From assembly GCA_963848175.1 (NCBI GenBank), contig CAWKCO010000006.1, forward strand, positions 1 to 64,000: DNA of 64,000 nucleotides. The letters are read 5' to 3'. The DNA is from JAMZMI01 sp963848175. Its GTDB lineage: Bacteria; Bacteroidota; Bacteroidia; Cytophagales; Cyclobacteriaceae. Of this stretch, positions 35,582 to 43,559 are shown piece after piece; within the stretch, counting starts at the first letter, position 1; each line of letters starts with the position of its first letter. Below the pieces are notes generated by a model. It was given only the letters and a program-made list of their open reading frames with translations, was not told the DNA's origin and made no database searches. The translations under genes and the position numbers were made by a program.

Positions 35582-35909
35582 CCAATTCCAAGATAGGGAT
35601 ATTGAGACCCTCTAAAATCTTTTTGCAATAAGGAATCGCCACGCCAATTTCCTCTGGTTGTGCTTCGCGATGAGCCTTGTATTCTGGAAACTCTACATGC
35701 CTAAATGTAGGAGTGTGCGTATCGAAAGCTACTCCGATGTGGGTAGGGTTTTCCTTTTTCAAGATTTCTAAAACCGTATTGGTAAAACCCATAATTGCAC
35801 CTGTATTCACTCCTTTGGAGGTAATACGTGGGTTTTTGCTCAAAGCAAAATGCGACCGATAAATCAGTGCAAAGGCATCAAGTAGGAATAGCTTCTTTTT
35901 TTCACTCAT
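35517..35909 (-). CDS. polA: DNA polymerase I, N-terminal part (5'-3' exonuclease)
   Basis: The ATG at 35909 opens MSEKKKLFLLDAFALIYRSH, the standard start of the PolA 5'-nuclease. The motif VAFDTHTPTFRH and the metal-binding LDGFEADDIIGTLA follow. The frame is lost at AKKGCSQGI; the next frame continues AARKGYEVYMMTPDKDYAQ. Summed over three pieces the protein is about 925 residues, normal for the family. A polA gene is not expected to be truly broken in a living cell, which makes this one of the clearest signs of sequencing indels. Confidence 0.92.
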   Translation of the reverse strand: MSEKKKLFLLDAFALIYRSHFALSKNPRITSKGVNTGAIMGFTNTVLEILKKENPTHIGVAFDTHTPTFRHVEFPEYKAHREAQPEEIGVAIPYCKKILEGLNIPILELDGFEADDIIGTLAKKGCSQGI

Positions 35910-36035
35910 GGGGTAAAGGTAGCGGAAGGAGGAAAGAATTGATAATGGAAGATTGAAAATGACATAAGTAAACTACACCAAAGAGTTCTGTCATTTCTTC
36001 GCGGCAATCTTTCGAATTTTTAATAACAGCGAAAA

Positions 36036-36734
36036 TTAAGATTTCAAATCCACCACCAACTGCCACCTAAAAGCCCAGCGCCATTTGAGCGTATAATTAG
36101 TAATGCCCGCCTGATCTAAGATGGAAACCAGTTCCGCCCTATTGAAACCACGAGCCACTGATACGGAGGCATCATTGCGCACCATGTAGGATCGAGAAAA
36201 AAATCTGGTAATCAACCTAATACTATGGTAAGCCAAATAATGACGGTGTAGGTCATTGACAATAATCGCCACTTTAGCCTGCGTTTTGAATCTGCTAAAA
36301 AGCTCCACCAACTGTGCCTCCGTGAAATGATGAAGAAACAAGCAGCAATGGATCACATCATAGCACTCAGCTTGAAAAGCCGCTCCAAAAATGTTTTCTG
36401 AGCTAAAGCTGATATTCGGCCATGCTGCACAATTGCCTTGTGCATACGCTACTATGTGGGGGTTGGCATCTATACCTATAAACTGAACTTCCTTTTTCTG
36501 AACTTGGGCAATTTTGGCCATGCCAATCAAAATGTCGCCTCCTCCACATCCCAGATCCGCCACCGTGCCAATCGCATGTGTTTTCAAAAGCGCCTTGAAT
36601 GAAGAAAGACTAATCGCATTGCCGCCCAACCTACGGTTGATGACATCTAGCTCCTTCAATGTTTGATCGATCACCTCTCCACTGATGTTGAGGTCGTCCA
36701 TGATTTCGACTTCTTCGGATCTTTTTTCTAGCAT
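36036..36734 (-). CDS. SAM-dependent methyltransferase of the type III PKS cluster
   Basis: The product has 232 residues. The Rossmann-like SAM site is clear: motif I VADLGCGGGDILIG (residues ~58-71), the acidic ribose-binding residue in FIGIDANPHI, and the post-motif DVIHCCLFLHHF. It starts 4 bases after the stop of the type III polyketide synthase gene, so the two are co-transcribed. By analogy with SrsA/SrsB systems in Streptomyces, it probably methylates a hydroxyl or ring carbon of the polyketide-derived phenol. This assignment rests on context, not on a specific motif. Confidence 0.87.
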   Translation of the reverse strand: MLEKRSEEVEIMDDLNISGEVIDQTLKELDVINRRLGGNAISLSSFKALLKTHAIGTVADLGCGGGDILIGMAKIAQVQKKEVQFIGIDANPHIVAYAQGNCAAWPNISFSSENIFGAAFQAECYDVIHCCLFLHHFTEAQLVELFSRFKTQAKVAIIVNDLHRHYLAYHSIRLITRFFSRSYMVRNDASVSVARGFNRAELVSILDQAGITNYTLKWRWAFRWQLVVDLKS

Positions 36735-36738
36735 CGCT

Positions 36739-37842
36739 TTAACGACTGTGTGTTTTCAACAACATACTTTCCAATGTAAGGCCTGGGCCAAATGCAAAGC
36801 TGAGTACATTCTTCCCATGATCTTTTTCCGTTAAATGCTCCTTTAAACTTTTTAGGACGAATAACACAGTGGGTGAAGACATATTTCCATAAGCTTTAAG
36901 TACCTCGTAGGCATGAAGGTTATCCATCTTGCTGATACCCAACTCTTGTTCTATTACTTCCAAAATCCGTTTGCCGCCTGGGTGAATCGCATAGAAATCA
37001 ATCTCAGTAGTACTTAGCCCAATCTTGTGGAGTAGTCTTTCAGTAAGTTCCCGTATTCCTTTTTTGATCGTCTCTGGAACTTGCGGGGACAGTTTCATTA
37101 AAAACCCATGATTACTCACTTTCCAAGACATCTCAGACTTGGCACTCAGCTCAAGATCGCTGTGAAATGCGCTCATTTCAAAACATCTTCCATTTTTCTG
37201 ACCTTGAACCAAAACAGCCGCCGCTCCATCTGCAAATAGGGCTCCAGAAAGAAGGTTGTCTTCATCTTCGGCTTTTTGAAAGTGAATACTGCAAAGCTCC
37301 ACACACACCACAAGCACGTTGGCATCAGGATCATTACACGCTATTTCGTGGGCAATTTTCAATCCATTGAACGCAGCATAGCAACCCATAAAATTGACGT
37401 TGGTGCGAGTCACTTCAGTAGCCAACCCTAATTTTTCTACCAAGTCAATGTCAATACCCGGAGCGTACATGCCCGTGCAGCTCACTGTAATCAAATGCGT
37501 GATATTGGATGCATTCACAGACGCAGCATCCAAGCACCGCTGCACAGAAACAGCGGCCAATTTAATGGCTTCACTTTCATACAATTTCATCCGTTTTTCG
37601 ATATCGGGAAAGGGCTCCAGGTTTGGTGTATTCGGATAGAAAGAATACTCCGTGACATCACCACCATAATCAGGAATGACAGAATGTCGAGTCTTGATAC
37701 CACTGGCCCTGTAAAGCACCTCTAGCATTTTTTGCTTTTCATCGCTCAGGGGAATATGTTTTTGCATAAAATGCAAAATCTCCTTTTGAGTAATCTTATT
37801 TTCAGGAACGGCCGTTCCTATCGATGAAATATATGATGGCAT
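36739..37842 (-). CDS. Type III polyketide synthase (chalcone/stilbene synthase family)
   Basis: The product has 367 residues, the usual length for the family. The catalytic triad is complete: Cys154 in NFMGCYAAFNGLK, His287 in YAIHPGGKR and Asn320 in YGNMSSPT. The GPG loop near the C-terminus (FAFGPGLTLESML) is also present. The enzyme condenses an acyl-CoA starter with malonyl-CoA units to an alkylpyrone or alkylresorcinol. It heads a two-gene unit with the methyltransferase and is divergent from the UbiA-type gene, with only about 50 bases between the starts; the control region for both is therefore shared. The starter chain length cannot be told from sequence. Confidence 0.94.
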   Translation of the reverse strand: MPSYISSIGTAVPENKITQKEILHFMQKHIPLSDEKQKMLEVLYRASGIKTRHSVIPDYGGDVTEYSFYPNTPNLEPFPDIEKRMKLYESEAIKLAAVSVQRCLDAASVNASNITHLITVSCTGMYAPGIDIDLVEKLGLATEVTRTNVNFMGCYAAFNGLKIAHEIACNDPDANVLVVCVELCSIHFQKAEDEDNLLSGALFADGAAAVLVQGQKNGRCFEMSAFHSDLELSAKSEMSWKVSNHGFLMKLSPQVPETIKKGIRELTERLLHKIGLSTTEIDFYAIHPGGKRILEVIEQELGISKMDNLHAYEVLKAYGNMSSPTVLFVLKSLKEHLTEKDHGKNVLSFAFGPGLTLESMLLKTHSR

Positions 37843-37895
37843 ATACTGAAGGCTTTGGTAATATTAATTAACATTTGCGACGAGAAACAATCAAT

Positions 37896-38756
37896 ATGAA
37901 AAAATCGACGTTCCTTCATTTGCGCATCCCCTTTTCATTTTTTTTACTACCCATTTTTATTTTTGGGTGTGCTATTGCCCCCTACATGATTCTCTGGCAA
38001 TTATTCCTCACCTTTTTCATTCTGCATTTTCTCGTATATCCAGCAAGTAACGGCTACAATAGCTATTTCGATAACGACAAAGGCAGCATTGGAGGTTTAA
38101 AAAATCCCCCCAAAGTGTCAAAAGAACTTTATTGGGTGTCACTCAGCATGGACATAATCGCTTTGGGGCTTGGATTGTTCATCTCACCCCTCTTTGTGTT
38201 CATGGTTTTCATTTATGGATTAGTTTCTAAGGCCTACAGCCATCCTGCCGTTCGACTCAAGGCTATGCCAATATTGGGATGGCTAGCTGCTGGCTTTTTC
38301 CAAGGTTATTTTACAGTGCTTATCACAGCGGTGGGGGTGGCAGGATTGACCATTGATCAACTTTGGACTTTCCAAATTCAATCTGCTGCGGTTCTTTCCT
38401 CTCTTATGCTTTTTGGATCTTACCCTATGACACAGGTTTATCAACATGAAGAAGATGCCGAGCGTGGCGATCAAACACTCAGTCTAAAGCTAGGCATTCT
38501 CAACACCTTTCACTTCACGGCAGCATTTTTTACTGTCGCCATGAGCCTCTTTTTTATTTTCTTTTGGGAAATAAAAAGCTTAACTACTGCACTCATTTTT
38601 GCGGCGGCTCTCGCTCCGGTTTTGATCTTTTTCGTAAAATGGTATTTTGAGGTAAGACAGAGTCATGCCAACGCCGATTATGATAGAACCATGCGCTTGA
38701 ATATGCTTTCCGCGATCTGCTTGAATGGTTTCTTTCTTTATCTCTATTTTAGCTAA
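37896..38756 (+). CDS. UbiA-family prenyltransferase-like membrane protein
   Basis: I chose ATG 37896 (MKKSTFLHLRIPFSFFLLP) over the TTG at 37875. The 286-residue product has about eight hydrophobic helices. The first aspartate-rich site is NGYNSYFDNDKGSIGG, and the second is YQHEEDAERGDQTLS; these bind Mg-prenyl diphosphate in the family. The motifs are spaced as in UbiA but the first is a variant of NDxxD. Its place between the type III PKS unit and the FAD oxidoreductase suggests it prenylates the phenolic product. Its 3' end overlaps the convergent FAD gene by 8 bases. Confidence 0.87.
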   Translation: MKKSTFLHLRIPFSFFLLPIFIFGCAIAPYMILWQLFLTFFILHFLVYPASNGYNSYFDNDKGSIGGLKNPPKVSKELYWVSLSMDIIALGLGLFISPLFVFMVFIYGLVSKAYSHPAVRLKAMPILGWLAAGFFQGYFTVLITAVGVAGLTIDQLWTFQIQSAAVLSSLMLFGSYPMTQVYQHEEDAERGDQTLSLKLGILNTFHFTAAFFTVAMSLFFIFFWEIKSLTTALIFAAALAPVLIFFVKWYFEVRQSHANADYDRTMRLNMLSAICLNGFFLYLYFS

Positions 38757-39867
38757 ATGGCTGGCCATGCGTTTGAGTGATTAGAAAATTTGTCACTGGC
38801 TTTACATATTTGCCCATGGCCACTGCCAGCGCTGAGGTGGTTTGACTGCCGAAAAGCTCTTGAATTTTTCTCCCCGCCCAGAGCCGCACACCAAACAGTC
38901 CCTGCCATGCCTCGGCATAGCTTCTTTCCAGAACCTCACGATCGAATGTTTCTCCATCGTAATTTTTAATAATCAATTCAGAAAGAATTTTGGCAGAATG
39001 AATGGCCATGGCCATGCCATTTCCGCAAAGTGGCGTAATCATGCCTGCGGCATCTCCAGACATTAAGATGTGATTGACAACCGGCTCTTGCTTATCAAAA
39101 GTAATTTCATTGATCACTTCTGGTTTTTCGAATAGCCTCTCGCTATTATCGAATAGCTCAGAAAGCAAAGGGTTTTTTCGCATGACTTGCGACTCAAATG
39201 CTTCCACACTTCCCGAATTCCGAATTTGATCTCTATGCGTGAGGTAGCAAAGATTAAATTTACCATTTTCTATACGACTCACTCCGCAATAGCCCCCATC
39301 AAAATTGTGCAATGAAATTCTCGTTTCGGGAAGATCTCCTTTCACATGATATTTCACCCCAACGTAAGGACTCTTTTTTGATAAGAACCCTCTACTCAAC
39401 GTTTGATCCAATTTAGAGCGCTTGCCATGTGCGCCTATCACAATTCTAGCCTCAAACTGTCGATCGATATTCGTATCTACTTTGAAAAAATTCTCTTCAA
39501 AACGAATGTCAGTGACTGTCGTTTGGTCATAAATAGTAACGCCAGCAGTTCTAGCCTCACCTGCCAGCCAATGATCATAGGCGTATCTGCTTACTCCAAA
39601 CCCTCCAAGATCCAAAGGTCGTATGAAATGGCTGCCACCCACTGAGCTGATCTGTAATTCTTGGATTGTAGCTGGCTCCAAATGATAAGGAAATAGGCCA
39701 TGTTTTTCCAGAAAGGGAATCGTCTCATTTGAAATATATTCTCCACAAACTCGGTGAAAAGGATAGGAATTCTTCTCAATCAAGATGACCTTCAGTCCTG
39801 CTCTACTTAGCAAGATACTATTCACAAGCCCTGCCAATCCTCCACCAACAATCAATATATCCACCAT
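38749..39867 (-). CDS. FAD-dependent oxidoreductase (geranylgeranyl-reductase/aromatic hydroxylase-like)
   Basis: The 372-residue product opens with the dinucleotide fold VDILIVGGGLAGLVNSILL and a ribose-binding Glu (VILIEKN). It has the RVCGEYIS element typical of the geranylgeranyl reductase-like group, and the second FAD motif ILMSGDAAGMITPLCGNGMA. Homologous flavoproteins hydroxylate or reduce ring or isoprenoid substrates. In the comparable SrsABC pathway the flavoprotein turns an alkylresorcinol into a quinone, which is my best guess here. It lies 20 bases downstream of the aspartyl protease gene and may be read from that gene's promoter. Confidence 0.88.
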   Translation of the reverse strand: MVDILIVGGGLAGLVNSILLSRAGLKVILIEKNSYPFHRVCGEYISNETIPFLEKHGLFPYHLEPATIQELQISSVGGSHFIRPLDLGGFGVSRYAYDHWLAGEARTAGVTIYDQTTVTDIRFEENFFKVDTNIDRQFEARIVIGAHGKRSKLDQTLSRGFLSKKSPYVGVKYHVKGDLPETRISLHNFDGGYCGVSRIENGKFNLCYLTHRDQIRNSGSVEAFESQVMRKNPLLSELFDNSERLFEKPEVINEITFDKQEPVVNHILMSGDAAGMITPLCGNGMAMAIHSAKILSELIIKNYDGETFDREVLERSYAEAWQGLFGVRLWAGRKIQELFGSQTTSALAVAMGKYVKPVTNFLITQTHGQPFS

Positions 39868-39887
39868 AACATTATCTAATCACAACA

Positions 39888-41165
39888 CTATATCAGTCGC
39901 TTAAGTCTGAACTTTATTTTTTGCTTTTCTTCACCGCGCTTGATTGTCATTCGCACCCTTAAGCCATCTCTTTTTCTCAAAAGCATATGTACCTCTGAAA
40001 TGTTTGAATTCCTGAGATTCAATCCATTAATTTTCAGAATCTCATCGCCCTCACAAATTCCAGCCAGATCAGCTGGTGTATTGCGCTTCACATGGTGTAC
40101 TTTCAATACATCCAACTTTTCACCATCAGCCACCACCGTCATTCCACTCATATTAAATTCAAATGGATCGTTATAAAGCCTTCCTTTGGACAGATAAAGC
40201 TTCTGGTTTGGATAATCAAAAATCACATGAAATCTTGAAAGCAAATCTCCACCTAACGTACCATGCCGCGAGCCCCGTTTGATCGCCTTAATGTAAGCGC
40301 CTTGTTGAGGCACTGAAATTAGGACATTTTCAAAGTCAAAACAGCCTATCTCGCACTTCTCAATCCTTCCAATAAAACCTGGTATTTCTCCACCCAGCCC
40401 TTGTCCCAAGCGCGTAGAAAGCAGTTTTTCGGGTAACACAATGTGATCGGTAGCGGCTACATCTAGCAGCGCGGCATGACTTGCTCCTGTATCGATCATC
40501 AGCCGAACGGTATCAGAAACATCACCTTGATAAAAAACCGTGTTTAAGTAAGGTTTGGTCTGTTGAATGTCTATCGGAAACACAGAGAACTGCTTCTTTG
40601 GCTTGAAAGCGGCTGGGCGAATGATACTGAGTTTTTTGTTATCGTAATCAATCTCTACTACAAAGCGATGAAACAAATCATATCCGATGATGCCGTAAAT
40701 TTCTTCCCCCAAGTTTTTGCTCAACTCCAAATAATCATTTTCCAACACCAAAAGGTTGAGTCCCTCACCAAGAATTGCTCCACTGTCCAAAGTCATAGAT
40801 ACGTCAGCCGCGACATACGCCTTGATAGAATCTATGACCCCTGGGCCATTTATGGTCAATTCTCGCACGTACTTGAGCTTGAGTACGTCAGCATAGAGTT
40901 TTTCAGTTAGAATAGCCGTTTCAGCACCTGTGTCAAGGATAAACTTAAGCGTAATAAAATTATTGATCCTAACAGGTATCACGATCAAGTTGCTGTACTT
41001 TTCAAAGGCCAACTCGGCACGATCCACTCCATCAGGCATATAAAATCCTATGCGCTGCTGGGCGTAAATATTAGCTCGCATCACAACCATCAAAAATACC
41101 AACAGGCAAAGTGCCGCAGTTTTGATTGGTGAAATTGTGTGAAGTACTCGCGCCATAGGTTGCAT
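39888..41165 (-). CDS. Exported retropepsin-like aspartyl protease with C-terminal PDZ domain
   Basis: The product has 425 residues. A hydrophobic N-terminus (residues ~14-34) ending ANIYAQ acts as a signal peptide or anchor. Two aspartyl-protease half-sites lie in one chain: DTGA at residues 78-81 (FILDTGAETAIL) and 225-228 (MIDTGASHAALL). Each is followed by a hydrophobic-glycine pair such as IIGYDLF and LGGDLLSRF. The C-terminal ~85 residues form a PDZ domain (NTPADLAGICEGDEILKING). The layout, two clan AA domains plus PDZ, is known in Bacteroidota. It probably cleaves envelope proteins; no substrate is indicated nearby. Confidence 0.88.
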   Translation of the reverse strand: MQPMARVLHTISPIKTAALCLLVFLMVVMRANIYAQQRIGFYMPDGVDRAELAFEKYSNLIVIPVRINNFITLKFILDTGAETAILTEKLYADVLKLKYVRELTINGPGVIDSIKAYVAADVSMTLDSGAILGEGLNLLVLENDYLELSKNLGEEIYGIIGYDLFHRFVVEIDYDNKKLSIIRPAAFKPKKQFSVFPIDIQQTKPYLNTVFYQGDVSDTVRLMIDTGASHAALLDVAATDHIVLPEKLLSTRLGQGLGGEIPGFIGRIEKCEIGCFDFENVLISVPQQGAYIKAIKRGSRHGTLGGDLLSRFHVIFDYPNQKLYLSKGRLYNDPFEFNMSGMTVVADGEKLDVLKVHHVKRNTPADLAGICEGDEILKINGLNLRNSNISEVHMLLRKRDGLRVRMTIKRGEEKQKIKFRLKRLI

Positions 41166-41415
41166 TCAATATAACGAGAAAATAGGAGACGGAGGGGATC
41201 GGAAAATGAAATTGGCGATTGTTCAAAATGATTTCAATTCTCTCTTTTAAAAATCACTCAAATCAAACTTGATTACCAAGTTGGTGAGTTTTTCGTACAC
41301 ATTCTGAGCGGTTTTCCTTTACAGAAAAGCCATTCTTCACAGTGCCTTAATGCTAATCAACCGACATTTATTTGATTAATTCCTACATTTACTTATCCAA
41401 ACTTAAATATCCGCC

Positions 41416-42167
41416 ATGAAAAAAATGCTGCTTTGATTGCTGGCAATACCAGCAACCTTTATCGCTTCTAGCCAAAAATCCTCGTTGCTCCAACAATAAT
41501 GATGGAGCTCCAACAAGCACTCATGTTTACTCTTCGCTACAAGATGCTATTGATGCCACGGTCGCTGGCGACATCATTCATGTGATACCTAGCCCAAATG
41601 ATTATGGCAATGTGACCATTGACGCAAATGACTCCATTAGTGTCTACGGTATCGGTTTCAAACCAGATAAAGATGGCCCAGCTCTTAGCGAGATATCCTC
41701 AGTTAATATTCAGGGAAGTGGTATCAAAATATCTGGATTAAATATCAGTTCGATTAACATAGGAGCAACTGGGCGAACAGTTTCGAATCTGGCCATTGAG
41801 AACTGCTCTATTAATAATATTGGGTCTATAACCTCAAGTACTTTTAATGGTTCGAATATTCTTATCCGTAATTGTATCATTAATAATGGTGGCAACTCCT
41901 CCTCCACCATTTCATTATCAGGAAGAATCAGCAACTCAGTAATTACAAATTGTATTGTTGTTGGCTACAATAGCACCTCTAATTTCAGTGGCACTGGAAT
42001 ATCAGCTTTTAACGGATGCATCATCAAAGACTAAAGAAGTTCCTTTTCATCTAGGCAATCATGAAGTAAATATTGACGTCTCTCACCTTCCAAGTGACGT
42101 TTATCACTTATTGATACACAGCACGAATGATGAAACTGTAAGTAATTTGAGGTTAATAGTAAAGTGA
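41416..42167 (+). pseudogene. Truncated beta-helix T9SS cargo gene (remnant)
   Basis: ATG 41416 begins a signal peptide (MKKMLL, then an in-frame TGA, then LLAIPATFIASSQ). A shift near 41485 gives RCSNNNDGAPTSTHVYSSLQ, the familiar start of Bacteroidota parallel-beta-helix proteins. The long frame 41582-42034 is beta-helix (GIKISGLNISSINIGA, NILIRNCIINNGG). Another shift near 42030 leads into VNIDVSHLPSDVYHLLI and the final SNLRLIVK, which is the last half of a type A sorting tail. The YPNP-containing first half of the tail and most of the helix are missing, so an internal deletion as well as frameshifts has occurred. It is probably non-functional. Confidence 0.7.
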
Positions 42168-42194
42168 TCTGAAAGTTGTTTTCTCTTCTCAGAA

Positions 42195-42234
42195 GCAAAA
42201 GACCTCAAGTGCTAACAAACTTGAGGTCTTTTGC
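42195..42234. terminator. Bidirectional intrinsic terminator between convergent genes
   Basis: GCAAAAGACCTCAAG and its exact complement CTTGAGGTCTTTTGC flank a 10-base loop. The A- and T-runs inside the arms let it work on both strands. It lies 28 bases past the remnant cargo gene and 18 bases past the ROK gene stop. Confidence 0.88.
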
Positions 42235-42251
42235 CAATACAAAATGCTCAT

Positions 42252-43196
42252 TTAATCCAAATCAGGAAGTATATTTTCAATACTCTTCCAGAATTTCTCA
42301 TCAATTAATCGAGCTCCCCCTAAAATGAATGACTCATAGTTGCTATCTGGAACCATCAAATGTGGCCTCAAACTATTGTTCTCTAATTGTTTTTTTAATG
42401 CTTCCTCGAATAAGTGAAGCTCTGACCCTACTTCATCAGTAAAGACAACAGCATCCGCTCCAAATTTCTTGACTATGGGTGTTAAAAACTCTCCAAGTTT
42501 CTCTCCCATATCTGCAAAAAGTTCTTGTGCTGGTTTTTTGCTTTTTGCACTCGCCATCAAAGTTCTAATATTCAATGAAGATTCTCCCATAGCTTTATAG
42601 CGACTCATTAGGCCTCTCACAGAAAAATATTCCTCAGCAATTTTTCCTTCAAATGGCAAATTATAAACCACTCCTCTCGGTGGTACGCTAGAGCCAGAGA
42701 TTACTGCAGTCCCATTATTCATAAACGCACTTCCAAAACCCTCACCAATCATAATTGATATAACCTTTTTGAAAGAATTTTGACTTTCACCCCAATCGCC
42801 TCCTATAGAGAACCCGATGGCGTCATTGATATATCTGATTGGAACAGGCTCTTTTAGGCCTAATCGCTTTGATATCTCTTCGGTGATATTTGTCCCTCCC
42901 AATTCCTCGTATTTAGGGACACCCTTAAAGTCGGCAATACCATTTGCATAGTCAAATGGCCCAGGAATAACTATTCCAATTCCAGCTAAATGATCGGGGT
43001 TGATCGCTGAAATTGATTTCTTGATTTGCATAGACCACATCGTTACTATGTGCCGAGCCTGAGCATCTTTGTCTACACCAGATTCAAAATGTGATCCTGC
43101 AATTATTTCCTTTGACTCCAGGTCTACTGCAGCGCACTTCACTCCTTTACCGCCTATATGCACTCCTATGGCAATATTCTTTTTTATCGCACTCAT
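42252..43196 (-). CDS. ROK-family protein with altered nucleotide-binding motif
   Basis: The 314-residue product has the ASKHA fold order of ROK kinases and regulators: IAIGVHIGGKGVKCAAV at the N-terminus, GIGIVIPGPFDYANG, INDAIGFSIGGDWGE around the catalytic Asp125, and a late FILGGARL. In typical sugar kinases the first motif is DxGGT; here it reads HIGGK. The Cys-rich zinc site of many ROK proteins is absent (the equivalent region reads PPRGVVYNLPFEGKIAEEYFS). It may still phosphorylate a sugar, since Asp125 remains, but altered or lost activity is possible. No helix-turn-helix is present, and no sugar genes lie nearby. Confidence 0.82.
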   Translation of the reverse strand: MSAIKKNIAIGVHIGGKGVKCAAVDLESKEIIAGSHFESGVDKDAQARHIVTMWSMQIKKSISAINPDHLAGIGIVIPGPFDYANGIADFKGVPKYEELGGTNITEEISKRLGLKEPVPIRYINDAIGFSIGGDWGESQNSFKKVISIMIGEGFGSAFMNNGTAVISGSSVPPRGVVYNLPFEGKIAEEYFSVRGLMSRYKAMGESSLNIRTLMASAKSKKPAQELFADMGEKLGEFLTPIVKKFGADAVVFTDEVGSELHLFEEALKKQLENNSLRPHLMVPDSNYESFILGGARLIDEKFWKSIENILPDLD

Positions 43197-43559
43197 ATCC
43201 GCTTTGGTTAATTGTTGTAAATATGTTAAACGATAGGGCGTAAAATTTTCCCGAAAACACAGTGGGTTAGACTGTTCAATCTTAATAAGCTGGAACTCAA
43301 ACAGGCAACATAAAATGCACTTTTATAGTTGCAAGTTGATAATAACAAATGTGATCTTATAAGCTTAAGAAAGCAGATTTTTTTCGACGGAACAGTAGTT
43401 TTAATTGTCAGATAGACAAAGATGTATGGCAATCAGCAAATCGCAACGGCCAATGAAATAACGCAGCATAAGCGCATAACGGATTCATTAATAAAACCCG
43501 ATATGTACTATGGCACGGAGATCGATAAACACACAATGGCCTGGCGAAGAGCTATTCAA
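43197..43559. other. Gene-free interval between the ROK and SNF2 genes
   Basis: It should contain the ROK promoter near 43200-43400, but no clean TAnnTTTG element is visible on the minus strand. A 72-codon plus-strand ORF at 43422-43640 overlaps the SNF2 3' end and looks like chance. No terminator hairpin was found after the SNF2 stop. Confidence 0.45.
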
